Shown: in pieces, positions 1 through 7,067 of the stretch
Position numbering within the stretch: position 1 is the first letter of the stretch
How the letters are laid out: every line of letters begins with the position of its first letter
Assembly (NCBI RefSeq): GCF_002209535.1
Contig: NZ_NJIG01000005.1
Span: 372,001-436,000 of the forward strand
Reading direction: 5' to 3'
DNA from: Achromobacter marplatensis
Lineage (GTDB): Bacteria; Pseudomonadota; Gammaproteobacteria; Burkholderiales; Burkholderiaceae_B
Length of the DNA: 64,000 nucleotides
Position numbers and translations under genes: made by a program
Notes under the pieces: generated by a model
The model's input: only the letters and a program-made list of their open reading frames with translations
What the model was told of the DNA's origin: nothing
Database searches by the model: none

Positions 1-394
1 GCGGCGCCGTCGTGGCCGTGCCGAACGACATGCCCTCCAGCTTGCCGCTGAAGCAGTTCTGCATCAGATAGTAGAAGCGCGCAGCCCGTTGAATGTCGGT
101 CAGCGTCTCAGGCCGTGCTTCCTTCTGCCACTTGAACATCTGCCGGCTGGTCAGCGCCCACTTGAACTGCCGCACGAACTCTTCCAGGTGGTGCTGCACC
201 ACTCGGTATAGGTTGACCAGGTCGCCGTTGATGTCGTTCAACACCTCGACCTTGGCCGGCTCGGACCTGGCAAAAAGCAGGGCTGCGCCCCCGGCGAAGG
301 GTTCGACGTAGCAGGAGTGCTTTGGGAAAAGGGGAAGAATCTTGTCGGCCAGGCGGCGCTTGCCACCCAGCCAGGGAATGATCGGTTTTGCCAC
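1..394 (-). CDS. DNA adenine methylase (Dam/D12 class), C-terminus outside window
   Basis: N-terminal 131 residues of an N6-adenine DNA methyltransferase. The protein starts MAKPIIPWLGGKRRLADKI, carrying the AdoMet-binding (F/W)xGGK motif, followed by YVEPFAGGAALLF and EVLNDINGDLVN, all typical of the D12/Dam family. The catalytic DPPY motif would lie beyond the window edge. The start is a GTG at 394; no ATG is in frame nearby and no strong Shine-Dalgarno is seen, so the start is tentative. It lies in the late-gene direction of the prophage, where such enzymes usually protect phage DNA from restriction (inference). Confidence 0.85.
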   Translation of the reverse strand, partial: MAKPIIPWLGGKRRLADKILPLFPKHSCYVEPFAGGAALLFARSEPAKVEVLNDINGDLVNLYRVVQHHLEEFVRQFKWALTSRQMFKWQKEARPETLTDIQRAARFYYLMQNCFSGKLEGMSFGTATTAP

Positions 395-532
395 TTGTGA
401 GCGTCCATGTAAACTGGCCCCCGCCTGTACAGGTGGGACGGCCTTGGGTCGATCACGGCTTTCCCCGTGTTTCGGCTGTCAGCTGGGGAACTCGCGATTC
501 TCCGGCTGTCGCCGTCTTCTATAGCTGCAATG

Positions 533-570
533 AAAAAGCCCCGACCGGAGAATCCGAATCGGGGCTTTCG
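533..570 (-). terminator. Rho-independent terminator, possibly bidirectional
   Basis: Arms AAAGCCCCGA and TCGGGGCTTT enclose a 14-base loop and leave a U-run on the minus-strand transcript. It lies just after tRNA-Gly in the minus direction. The rest of the 395-769 stretch holds only the tRNA; no convincing gene was seen there. Confidence 0.8.
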
Positions 571-576
571 TTTGTC

Positions 577-650
577 TGGAGCGGGCTGCAGGGATCGAAC
601 CCGCGTAGGCGGCGTGGAAGGCCGCAGCCTGACCACTCGGCCAAGCCCGC
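577..650 (-). tRNA. tRNA-Gly (anticodon TCC)
   Basis: The minus strand folds as a 74-base tRNA: acceptor GCGGGCT pairs with AGCCCGC, there is a T-arm GGTTCGATCC, and the anticodon loop CTTCCAC has a 5-bp stem. The CCA end is encoded. It sits inside the prophage late region between the methylase and small late genes, so it is probably a phage-borne tRNA supplementing GGA decoding rather than an attachment site. The integrase and att candidates are at the opposite end. Confidence 0.9.
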
Positions 651-769
651 AAAACCACAGGAAATGCTGCACCGCTTTGAGCGGGACGTGGCCCAAAGGT
701 GTATTGACGCCACTTGGCAGAGGTGCCCCAATTGCCTAAAACGATGCAAATGTACGAAGGAGGTGCGCG

Positions 770-997
770 ATGATGAACAACTACAGCAAGCCCATCCTTG
801 AACTAATAGTGGCAGCCGACGATGGCACGACATACCGGATAGAAAGGCGATGCCGGTTCCTGCCAGGGGAAGAGCATCCCGCCTTTTTCTACTGCTGCCT
901 GCCCGATGGACAACACGTCTCTTGGCTTGGGTCTGGTCGCTACCAGCTCCCGGACGGCACAATCGTTCAGATGGTCGCGTCACACATTCGGACTTAG
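770..997 (+). CDS. Small phage protein of unknown function
   Basis: Encodes 75 residues beginning MMNNYSKPILELIVAADDG. An AAGGAGGTG Shine-Dalgarno lies just upstream, which is why it is accepted although it is the only plus-strand gene in this part of the prophage. It converges on the next minus-strand gene and their stop codons overlap. The composition suggests a small beta-rich soluble protein. No family is recognised. Confidence 0.6.
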   Translation: MMNNYSKPILELIVAADDGTTYRIERRCRFLPGEEHPAFFYCCLPDGQHVSWLGSGRYQLPDGTIVQMVASHIRT

Positions 998-1185
998 TTG
1001 ACCTCTTGGCGGCCCGCGGCCACCTCAAAAGCACGTGCGACCTCATCCGACACGTCAGTATCTAAAACGTCGTGTTTCCATCCGCGCTTGGGCGGCCACG
1101 GCACGCCCAATATAGTCAGCTGCCTCTTGTTGTAGCCGCCGTTCGGGGTCTGCCAACGCAGCAGCCAGTCATTGGAGATCTTCAT
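994..1185 (-). CDS. Small phage protein of unknown function
   Basis: 63 residues (MKISNDWLLRWQTPNGG..., then VPWPPKRGWKH), with natural composition and in the direction of the late operon. ATG 1185 is chosen; a TTG at 1206 is also in frame and neither has a clear Shine-Dalgarno. Its stop overlaps that of the convergent gene at 770-997. Function unknown. Confidence 0.55.
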   Translation of the reverse strand: MKISNDWLLRWQTPNGGYNKRQLTILGVPWPPKRGWKHDVLDTDVSDEVARAFEVAAGRQEVN

Positions 1186-1260
1186 TGGCCATTCAAAAAA
1201 AGTCAAAAGCCCGCTGGATCAGCTGGAGGGCTTTGGGAGACGCAGCGATACGACATATCG

Positions 1261-1587
1261 CTACCGCCCGACTTTTGCGTGGCGAGCCAACCGAAGTACA
1301 GCCGTCTCGACCCGCGAGGATGCCACTGCCACTTCGATCACCTTCATGGTGCCCATTTTGCGATCAATGACGTGCACGATTGTGCCGGACTCTTTGGGAG
1401 CGGCTGCATCCTCCGCCTTCAGTTGCCCCATACGCCGATACAACGTCCAAAGCGGGAGATCTATACCCATACCTGTGAGTTCACGCTGGACCGCTGGCGC
1501 CCTCAGGTATGCGTGAGACCGAATCACGCGATCTATCAATCTTCGGTCCTTTGGGGACATCTGTGAAAGCTCCTGCCTGCGCGCCAT
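1261..1587 (-). CDS. Phage protein of unknown function, possible HTH
   Basis: 108 residues: MARRQELSQMSPKDRRLIDR followed by a helical stretch (RSHAYLRAPAVQRELTGMG) that could be a helix-turn-helix, and a C-terminal beta-rich segment. Good Shine-Dalgarno TAGGAGG 11 bases before the ATG. It is the first gene after the Q-like gene and the promoter/terminator pair at 1683-1779, so it would be the first late gene read after antitermination (inference from layout). Confidence 0.65.
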   Translation of the reverse strand: MARRQELSQMSPKDRRLIDRVIRSHAYLRAPAVQRELTGMGIDLPLWTLYRRMGQLKAEDAAAPKESGTIVHVIDRKMGTMKVIEVAVASSRVETAVLRLARHAKVGR

Positions 1588-1682
1588 AACGCTGTAGCCT
1601 CCTACTGAACTGCTCCGAGTTTAGCGGACGCCCACCCCATCATCCAACGGCTGGCCGTGCCTTTTCCCTGGGCCAAGAACGC

Positions 1683-1715
1683 AAAAAGCCCGCTGCTTTC
1701 GCTGGCGGGCTTTTG
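1683..1715 (-). terminator. Terminator just downstream of the late promoter (tR'-like)
   Basis: AAAAGCCCGC and GCGGGCTTTT enclose an 11-base loop, a strong intrinsic terminator on the minus strand. It starts about 30 nt after the predicted start of the promoter at 1751-1779. Promoter, short leader and terminator directly after a Q-like gene is the lambdoid pR'-tR' arrangement. Confidence 0.85.
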
Positions 1716-1750
1716 GGTAGGCGGAGTTCTGAGGAAACCCGTTATGACGG

Positions 1751-1779
1751 ATTATGGCGGGCGTTTTCGCCAGTGTCAA
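1751..1779 (-). promoter_or_regulatory. Predicted late promoter (pR'-like)
   Basis: On the minus strand TTGACA (1779-1774) and CATAAT (1756-1751) are separated by exactly 17 bases, a near-consensus sigma-70 promoter. The start is expected near 1745. A second -10-like hexamer CATAAC (1746-1741) sits at the start point, where Q-dependent phages carry a sigma-dependent pause element. It lies within 35 bases of the end of the Q-like gene. Confidence 0.8.
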
Positions 1780-1782
1780 CGT

Positions 1783-2373
1783 TTACGGGATAAATCCGCC
1801 GTCTCGTAGCAGCTTTTCGGCTGCAGCATGCGCGGCCTGCTCTACGCCATAGATCGGCTCGATGCCCTTCTTCTCACGGGTTCCCCGCAACCAGTTGGCC
1901 GCTTTGGCGCTTGCCCGCTCGACACTGCGAACTTTGCACGCGTAGTCGTCGGCCAGGGCCTGAAGGGTTCGAACGCTGCCGCTGTCGTAATAGCGACGCA
2001 CAATGGCATACAGAAGCTCGCTATGGGCGGTGCGCATCGAGAGGTATCCGCCTAGCGCCGTTGCGACCTTGTACATCGCTCCAACCCACTCGGGATGATC
2101 GCCTTCGGTGTTGCAGTGCTTGCAGCAGGCCTTGCGCTGCCCATACCGCGCAAACAGCACCGCAAAATGCAGTGGGTCAAGGCCACGCCCCAGGAACTGC
2201 CGGACCTTTGCGATTTCGGCTGCTCCATCCATTCCCGAAAGTTGCCCCGGCTCACCAAGGCGATCATCCGCCGCGCGAGCCATTGCGGGTCGATTGGTGG
2301 TGTGCCGTTCGTCACTGAATGCGTAGGCCAGCGCAACGGCCACGCGCGGGAACGGCGTATTGCGTTCGCTCAT
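1783..2373 (-). CDS. Probable late antiterminator (Q-like)
   Basis: 196 residues. A cysteine cluster ACCKHC in the middle could bind zinc. A C-terminal helical region (SVRTLQALADDYACKVRSVE onward) resembles the sigma region 4-like HTH of phage late regulators. ATG 2373 overlaps the preceding stop (ATGA) and is preceded by GGAGG. Family membership is inferred from sequence flavour and, more strongly, from position: it is the last gene of the early minus-strand operon and is followed at once by a near-consensus promoter and a terminator. Q proteins load on RNA polymerase paused at such a promoter and allow read-through. It could also be a different zinc-finger regulator. Confidence 0.65.
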   Translation of the reverse strand: MSERNTPFPRVAVALAYAFSDERHTTNRPAMARAADDRLGEPGQLSGMDGAAEIAKVRQFLGRGLDPLHFAVLFARYGQRKACCKHCNTEGDHPEWVGAMYKVATALGGYLSMRTAHSELLYAIVRRYYDSGSVRTLQALADDYACKVRSVERASAKAANWLRGTREKKGIEPIYGVEQAAHAAAEKLLRDGGFIP

Positions 2374-2741
2374 GCGTCCTCCGGCATCGAGTACACGGAG
2401 TATTCCGGCTCTGCTTCACCGCTTCCACCAGCGATGCGCACCCAAGTTTTCAATTGCTCCCGCGCGTCCGCGTCATGGCGAGGGTGTCCGGCCCACATGA
2501 GCAGCCATTGCCCGCGCGCCGGCGCACTGAGCGTCATTAGGTGTTTAGCCAGGAGCCGATCCAGCGTCGGGCGGTCAGCAAGGGCCACGCCCCCGCGGCA
2601 GCGCCAGCAGCGGCACGGCGCGTATGCCATGGCATGTTCGACGGGGGGCGAGTTGCGCGGCACGGCTTGCGCGGGCGCGGCTGCGCCAGTTTGCTGATAC
2701 GGGATTTCCAGCCAAGCTTCGGGATTGTTTTGATCGAGCAT
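2370..2741 (-). CDS. Phage protein of unknown function with CRCWRCRG motif
   Basis: 123 residues starting MLDQNNPEAWLEIPYQQTG. Start chosen at ATG 2741 because AAGGA lies 7 bases upstream; the frame extends further without a better start. The motif APCRCWRCRGG suggests a possible zinc knuckle. It overlaps the Q-like gene by 4 bases (ATGA), so the two are probably translationally coupled in the early operon. Confidence 0.65.
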   Translation of the reverse strand: MLDQNNPEAWLEIPYQQTGAAAPAQAVPRNSPPVEHAMAYAPCRCWRCRGGVALADRPTLDRLLAKHLMTLSAPARGQWLLMWAGHPRHDADAREQLKTWVRIAGGSGEAEPEYSVYSMPEDA

Positions 2742-2751
2742 GATCAGTTCC

Positions 2752-2847
2752 TTAAACGATTCCAGGGTTGTAGGGAGGGACGCGCAGCAAGCGCGCCACA
2801 AGCTCAACCGCAGAGCCGTCTCGGACGGTGCTCTCGGTAAAGCGCAA
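2752..2847 (-). CDS. Possible 31-residue ORF between primase-helicase and the next gene
   Basis: A TTG-started frame (RFTESTVRDGSAVELVARLL as core) ends two bases before the Shine-Dalgarno of the downstream gene, so coupling is possible. It fills an otherwise empty 150-base gap in a tightly packed operon. There is no own Shine-Dalgarno and no homologue is known to me; it may be chance. Confidence 0.25.
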   Translation of the reverse strand: MRFTESTVRDGSAVELVARLLRVPPYNPGIV

Positions 2848-2891
2848 CGCCGGCCCACTGGAAGCAGGTGGCGATGTACCGCATAAAACTG

Positions 2892-4673
2892 CTAAGCCGG
2901 CTCAGCCTGTGTGCTGAACTCGATGTATGAACGACCTCGCCGGTTGTTATCCGGCGTGAACTGCTGGGCCTCACGGCAAAAGAACAGGTATATCTTTCGA
3001 TGCCCAGCCTCGCCGTTCCGATCCTTGACAAGCTCCAGGCTGGCGTCGGGCTTTTCGTCTTCGTGACCTACCTCCTTTCGGGCAGACCAGACGACAAAAA
3101 CGTTGTCAGCACCATTGGTGATATGGCCGCTACCGGCAACATCCAGCTTGCCCGGTGCCTTGTCCTCCGTTTGGCCCTTCCGCGGATGGGCAACCAGGTG
3201 AACGTGCGAATTCGTCGCGTGGCAGAAAGCGACAATCTTGCGCATTGCTGTCTTTTGGGCGGTCATCGCCCCCGGGCCGTCTTCCGGAACATCCGTGGTC
3301 ATCAGACTGTCTATGACGAAGTGCTTGATGCCGTATCGGCGAGCGCCGTACCTGAACACGTCTAAAAGTCGGTCTATGGTTGCCGCGCCGACCGTATCGA
3401 AGACCCAGGCGCGGTCTTCCAGCCAGTCCGCGACGTGGCGCAAAAAGGGCTGCGATGGCCGATCAAGGCCCGTGATCTGCTTGGACAAGCGCTTCAACTG
3501 CACTCGCGCAGGCAATTCGCCTGAGAACACACAGATCCGCTCGCCGGCCTGCATGACCGGTATGAGCGCCTGCATCAGCATCAAGCTCTTGCCGTGGCCG
3601 TTGATGCCAGTCCACACGCTCACCTCTGCCGGGCGCCATTCCCACCAGTCGTAGGTTCTTCCGCAAAACGCCAAGGTGGGCAGCCGTGGCGCGTCGTGTG
3701 ATGGGTAGAACATTCCCATCACGTCGCCCATGAAATCGGAAATCGGCCGCAACTCCTCCGGGTCCATGTATCGCGCGGCACGGATAGCGTGGTCGAAGTC
3801 CTCACCGCTGGCCTTGTATTCGGTCAGGTACTCGTTCGCGTCCTTAGCCTGGCCGAACACGGCGATGCGGCAGCGCTCGACGCCCAGACGCTGGGCTACT
3901 TCCCTGGCCCCCTTCTGGCCCGCTTCGTCGTTGTCGTAGCACAGGACGATGTCGCTAAACTGCTGCAGGCGGTCCCAGTCATTCTCGATCCATTGATGGT
4001 TTCCCGCCCCCGCGTTCACCGACAGGGATGGAATCCCCATCTGGTGGCCGGTCATGGCGTCAATTTCGCCTTCGAAGATCGCCACTCGCCGCGCCTTCAG
4101 GTCGATCAAGTGCCAACCGAACAGGCAGGGCTCTGCGCCTCCCTCCTGCAGCATGTCCTTCTTGTCGTCAGGATTGCGCCGCTTCGCGTTCACCAACTCG
4201 CCATCGCGAAGGTACGGAAACACCGCGTAGCTTTTCCCTCCCCGTTCCTGTTCGCCGATCTTGAACGCGGCAATGGTCTCCTCAGTCAAGCCGCGGCCAA
4301 GCAGCCACTCCCGGACTCTGGACTTGGGGGTGTGACACTGCGGCTTGGCCGGACGCTTGTACGTCGGCGCAGCCCGCGGCGGCATTTCGTCTCGAATGCC
4401 CAGGTGCGATTTTGCATCGCGCATCGCATCTGCCACGCTGCAGCAACGCACCGCAGCCCACAGGTCCAGCAGGTCGCCGGACTCGCCGGTGCTGAAGTCC
4501 GACCAAACGCCCGCCTTGTTGCCCGTCAGGCGCACCGACAGTGACGACCCCGCCTCGCCTCCGACGCTGCCGACTTTCCACTCCGGACCGGCCTTCTTGC
4601 CTTGGGGCAGCAGGTACGGCACGAGGGCCGACGCCGCTGCCGCCATGGCACGTGCGAGTTCGCCGGCGTTCAT
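2892..4673 (-). CDS. TOPRIM primase / DnaB-like helicase
   Basis: 593 residues of a T7 gp4/Twinkle-type bifunctional replication protein. The TOPRIM domain shows EGEIDAM (about 201-207) and DNDEAG (247-252). The RecA-fold helicase has Walker A GINGHGKS (about 356-363) and later motif HFVIDSLMT. An N-terminal Cys-type zinc finger is not visible, so priming may be weak or absent. ATG 4673 follows AGGAGG and overlaps the stop of the O-like gene. With the O-like initiator upstream it forms the prophage replication module; here the phage supplies its own helicase rather than a P-type loader. Confidence 0.9.
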   Translation of the reverse strand: MNAGELARAMAAAASALVPYLLPQGKKAGPEWKVGSVGGEAGSSLSVRLTGNKAGVWSDFSTGESGDLLDLWAAVRCCSVADAMRDAKSHLGIRDEMPPRAAPTYKRPAKPQCHTPKSRVREWLLGRGLTEETIAAFKIGEQERGGKSYAVFPYLRDGELVNAKRRNPDDKKDMLQEGGAEPCLFGWHLIDLKARRVAIFEGEIDAMTGHQMGIPSLSVNAGAGNHQWIENDWDRLQQFSDIVLCYDNDEAGQKGAREVAQRLGVERCRIAVFGQAKDANEYLTEYKASGEDFDHAIRAARYMDPEELRPISDFMGDVMGMFYPSHDAPRLPTLAFCGRTYDWWEWRPAEVSVWTGINGHGKSLMLMQALIPVMQAGERICVFSGELPARVQLKRLSKQITGLDRPSQPFLRHVADWLEDRAWVFDTVGAATIDRLLDVFRYGARRYGIKHFVIDSLMTTDVPEDGPGAMTAQKTAMRKIVAFCHATNSHVHLVAHPRKGQTEDKAPGKLDVAGSGHITNGADNVFVVWSARKEVGHEDEKPDASLELVKDRNGEAGHRKIYLFFCREAQQFTPDNNRRGRSYIEFSTQAEPA

Positions 4674-5704
4674 GCGGCCTCCTTGGGGATGCGTTGGCCG
4701 TCACGGAACCACCGGTACGTGTGCTCCGTGCACCCGTCGCTGATCGCCTCCCAAACACTGGCGTAGCCCGTCTGAGCCAGCCAAGCCGGATTCGTATCGA
4801 TGTCCAATGGCGAGCCAGGAGCAACGCCCGCCGATTGACCCTCGCCCTCTGGGCTATGACCAGGGCGGGATTCCGAGAAATCCCGGAATCGCAGGTCGGG
4901 GCCGAAGAAGGTTGCTGCCATCATCACGAACGACGTTCCGACCCTGCCTTCGGCACGGCAGTGCGTAGCGTATGCCCGCACCCCAGCGATCATCTCGGTT
5001 GGCGTCACGCCGCTGCGCAAACGAGCCTTCCACGCCTTCACAGCAGTGCCGCGAGGATTGCCGCCTTGACGTTTCGGATACGCAGCCCAAGCCTCGGCAA
5101 ATCCTTCCGGCTCGCCCTCATCCCCCTTGGGGGGAATAGGGGGGGTTTTTCTTTCTTTTGTATAGTTTCCTTTTGTGGTGACCAAATCGGTCACCCCCTG
5201 AGAACCAATTTGGTCACTGTGACCGATTTGGTCACCCCCGTGACTATTTTGGTCACCTCTGGTGGCCGGTTCGGTCACCTCGGCAACGGTGACCGATTTG
5301 GTCACGGGGGTGACTTTTTCGGTCACTGCGCTTGGGGTGACTGATTTGGTCACTCCGGTGACTCCTTTAGTCACCCCGGGAGCAGCGAGTTGCCATTGCC
5401 CGTACCGCTTATTGATGCTCAGACGATGCCCGTGAACGCCCGAGTCTCGTCGCAGCACGCCCGCAGCGCAGAGTTCCCGCACGGTCTTCCCTACATGGGT
5501 CTTTGCGATACCAGTCATCTGTTCCAACTGTGAAAGGCCTATCTCGTCGCTCTTCTTTCCGTAGCCGTAGGTCTTCCGTACCACGGCCATCACAACGGCC
5601 CACTGGCGTGCCGAAAAGCCCGCCCGGCACATTGCCTCTAGCAGCTCGTTGGCGATGCGCGTATGGCCGTCCTCGACCTGCGGAGAAGTGCTGTCGTGTG
5701 TCAA
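4670..5704 (-). CDS. Phage replication initiator, O-like N-terminus, containing the origin
   Basis: 344 residues from TTG 5704, chosen because GAGGG lies 7 bases upstream and the previous gene ends just before it. Residues about 10-110 (HTRIANELLEAMCRAGFSAR, then winged-helix SQLEQMTGIAKTHVGKTVRE) match the phage replisome organiser O N-terminal domain. The middle (about 110-180) is low-complexity VTKSVT/DQIGH sequence produced by the iterons described separately. The C-terminus (AWAAYPKRQGGNPRG...) resembles helicase-recruiting regions of O-type proteins. As in lambda, the origin appears to lie inside the initiator gene. Confidence 0.85.
   Translation of the reverse strand: MTHDSTSPQVEDGHTRIANELLEAMCRAGFSARQWAVVMAVVRKTYGYGKKSDEIGLSQLEQMTGIAKTHVGKTVRELCAAGVLRRDSGVHGHRLSINKRYGQWQLAAPGVTKGVTGVTKSVTPSAVTEKVTPVTKSVTVAEVTEPATRGDQNSHGGDQIGHSDQIGSQGVTDLVTTKGNYTKERKTPPIPPKGDEGEPEGFAEAWAAYPKRQGGNPRGTAVKAWKARLRSGVTPTEMIAGVRAYATHCRAEGRVGTSFVMMAATFFGPDLRFRDFSESRPGHSPEGEGQSAGVAPGSPLDIDTNPAWLAQTGYASVWEAISDGCTEHTYRWFRDGQRIPKEAA
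5178..5374. repeat. Nine iterons of a 17-bp inverted repeat: predicted replication origin
   Basis: Consensus GTGACCGATTTGGTCAC (GTGAC, N7, GTCAC). Copies start at 5178, 5201, 5219, 5240, 5262, 5289, 5310, 5337 and 5358; spacing is 18-27 bases, most often 21. Copies 2 and 5 have a degenerate left arm. Immediately left (5145-5177) is an AT-rich pyrimidine tract that could be the unwinding element. The reading frame relative to the repeat changes along the array (VTKSVT in one part, GDQIGHSDQIG in another), so the DNA, not the peptide, is what is conserved. Confidence 0.85.
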
Positions 5705-5714
5705 AGCACTGCCC

Positions 5715-6050
5715 TCAGAACGGCAACCCGTCGTCAGGAACCCAGACCACGCGGAATCGACCCGCAAGAGGCGGCAGGGTGCGCAGTGCCATTTCCGCTA
5801 CGTCGCGGACGCGTGTGGCGTCTAGTTCGATGCACTCCGGGCCGTCGCCTATCGGTTGCACGATCGGGTGATCGTTGATCGTCACGCCCAGCATTACGTC
5901 TAAGGGCACATTCAGGTCATAGCAGCTTGAACCGGTGCCGGTGATGATGCGCGGGGGCTGGTCGTGCTGATGCTGGACCAAAGAAACCTCATGCTCCTTG
6001 CCGCGCGCGTCGGTATATCGGAGCAGCGGGACAATAATTCGCGGGGTCAT
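5715..6050 (-). CDS. Phage protein of unknown function
   Basis: 111 residues (MTPRIIVPLLRYTDARGKEH...). Start at ATG 6050, with GGAGG 5 bases upstream; a longer in-frame extension to 6137 has no ribosome site. Early operon, between the small membrane proteins and the O-like initiator. No recognised domain. Confidence 0.65.
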   Translation of the reverse strand: MTPRIIVPLLRYTDARGKEHEVSLVQHQHDQPPRIITGTGSSCYDLNVPLDVMLGVTINDHPIVQPIGDGPECIELDATRVRDVAEMALRTLPPLAGRFRVVWVPDDGLPF

Positions 6051-6149
6051 AGAACCTCCATCACTCCACAAAGAAGGCACGGCGGCAGGATGGGTGGAGG
6101 AGTCCATCTTTTCGGGAGCTACCCTAGCCGTGTGCACACCAATATCCGC

Positions 6150-6350
6150 CTACGGCCTGAACCGATGGCGGCGTTGAAAGTTGGCCCGTGCGTGCTCTTC
6201 GCGCTCCAGACCTTGATCGAAATCGGCAATCCACTTGCGCATGCCGCGGCGGCGCCACAGCACCCATACGCCGACGCAGCATCCAGTGATCAACATCAGC
6301 AGCCACGTAAACGCAGCGATCAGGATCAGAATCGAGACGGCGGTATTCAT
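6150..6350 (-). CDS. Small single-pass membrane protein
   Basis: 66 residues. Residues about 5-30 (TAVSILILIAAFTWLLMLIT and following) form one transmembrane helix, followed by WRRRGMRKW, a positive-inside stop-transfer, and a charged tail. Its ATG overlaps the stop of the 25-residue ORF upstream, so it is probably coupled to it. Function unknown; small early membrane proteins of phages often affect superinfection or host physiology. Confidence 0.6.
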   Translation of the reverse strand: MNTAVSILILIAAFTWLLMLITGCCVGVWVLWRRRGMRKWIADFDQGLEREEHARANFQRRHRFRP

Positions 6351-6424
6351 ATCGTCGGCGGCCAGTTGCCCAGCGCTAGCACCGCCAGCACTAGGACAAG
6401 AATGAGGAAGTCGAAGGTGGCCAT
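6347..6424 (-). CDS. 25-residue hydrophobic peptide
   Basis: ATG 6424 reads MATFDFLILVLVLAVLALGN, then WPPTI and stop. Nearly the whole peptide is one transmembrane helix. GGGGA lies 8 bases upstream; its start is just inside the end of the preceding gene and its stop overlaps the ATG of the next membrane protein (ATGA). The neat packing supports it as a real gene. It could be a membrane-active peptide or a leader that couples translation. Confidence 0.55.
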   Translation of the reverse strand: MATFDFLILVLVLAVLALGNWPPTI

Positions 6425-6426
6425 GT

Positions 6427-6693
6427 TCACGCGTCCCCCGAGCCGATCCAGATGGCGCCGGGTGCTGGCGGTGTCGTGATGTCGCCAGGGACATGGCGCC
6501 ACAGAGATTCCGCACGCGGGAAGCCATCGAACGACTGCGGCGCGCAGCCTTCGAACCGCTTTGCCACCACCTCACGCGGCGACTCGACGTGGCGCACGCC
6601 GCGGTGCTGGACCTGTCGCGTCTCGGTGTAGGTGGCCAGCGAAACCCCGGCCTCTTCGGCGCGGTCGATGAGGGTGGTGTCGGCGTTAGGCAT
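6427..6693 (-). CDS. Phage protein of unknown function
   Basis: 88 residues from ATG 6693 (MPNADTTLIDRAEEAGVSLA), overlapping the end of the Cro-like gene by 8 bases. No clear Shine-Dalgarno, so translation may depend on coupling. Soluble and charged; no family recognised. Confidence 0.55.
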   Translation of the reverse strand: MPNADTTLIDRAEEAGVSLATYTETRQVQHRGVRHVESPREVVAKRFEGCAPQSFDGFPRAESLWRHVPGDITTPPAPGAIWIGSGDA

Positions 6694-6985
6694 GGGCAGG
6701 GTCCAGGGCAGCGAGTTCGGAAACGGCCACCCCGCGGCGTTTGCGTGCCCGTCCACGTTTACGAAGCGCCGCCCAGTTAAACGACGGCAGCAGTTCTTCA
6801 CAAACAACTTGGGCCGCTACAGCGGCTTCAATTCCCAAGCATCGTTCGAACGGTATGGGGCGCACGAGAGTGACCCATTGATTTACCGTCGACGGGGCAA
6901 CGCCCAAGAGGCGCGCTAGTGCAGCTTGCCCGCCAACAAGGTGGCAAGCCCGGAGCAAAGGTTCGTGGCAAGGTTTCGTGTCCAT
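6686..6985 (-). CDS. Cro/YdaS-like repressor
   Basis: 99 residues. Residues 10-45 (HLVGGQAALARLLGVAPSTV) give the YdaS/Cro HTH: helix 2 QAALARLLG and recognition helix STVNQWV. It is the first gene of the minus-strand early operon, divergent from the CI gene, which is the position of Cro. The predicted promoter (-10 at 6996-6991) would start transcription at about the A of ATG 6985, so the mRNA is probably leaderless. No Shine-Dalgarno is present, in agreement. Confidence 0.8.
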   Translation of the reverse strand: MDTKPCHEPLLRACHLVGGQAALARLLGVAPSTVNQWVTLVRPIPFERCLGIEAAVAAQVVCEELLPSFNWAALRKRGRARKRRGVAVSELAALDPAHA

Positions 6986-6990
6986 GCCGT

Positions 6991-7019
6991 ATTATTAGGC
7001 GCCGCCTATCTACTGTCAA
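6991..7019 (-). promoter_or_regulatory. Early promoter pR for the Cro-like operon
   Basis: Minus strand TTGACA (7019-7014), 17-base spacer, AATAAT (6996-6991). The operator TTAGGCGCCGCCTAT (6995-7009) fills the spacer, so bound repressor would block polymerase. The geometry is the same as in the promoter at 8926-8954. Confidence 0.8.
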
Positions 7020-7067
7020 TAGGTATTGCCTAACTAGAAAAACACTTTAAAATTAGGCGATGCTTAA
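6995..7067. promoter_or_regulatory. Three repressor operators between cro-like and cI
   Basis: 15-bp sites with consensus TTAGGCNNNGCCTAA: 6995-7009 (TTAGGCGCCGCCTAT), 7019-7033 (ATAGGTATTGCCTAA) and 7053-7067 (TTAGGCGATGCTTAA). The first lies in the pR spacer, the second overlaps the -35 of the cI promoter and the third spans the cI start codon, implying autorepression. Two more copies lie at 8912 and 8937. Confidence 0.85.
7026..7053 (+). promoter_or_regulatory. Predicted cI maintenance promoter (pRM-like)
   Basis: TTGCCT (7026-7031), 16-base spacer, TAAAAT (7048-7053). The start falls at about 7060, the A of the cI ATG, implying a leaderless cI mRNA as for lambda cI from pRM. The -35 overlaps the middle operator. 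Confidence 0.6.

Noticed and set aside
577-650. tRNA-Gly as attachment site of the left prophage
   Set aside because: It is inside the late region, while the integrase border is at 16 kb; encoded CCA and a terminator fit a phage tRNA.
388-801. 137-codon plus-strand frame across the tRNA and terminator
   Set aside because: It runs through tRNA-Gly and a terminator and has shadow-like composition.
4541-5344. Plus-strand frame with VTDLVTPVTILVT repeats
   Set aside because: Antisense reading of the iterons inside the O-like gene; the repeated peptide is a by-product of the DNA repeats.
5178-5374. CRISPR array
   Set aside because: Regular short repeats, but the unit is a 17-bp palindrome with 1-10 base gaps; no spacers of CRISPR size and no cas genes.
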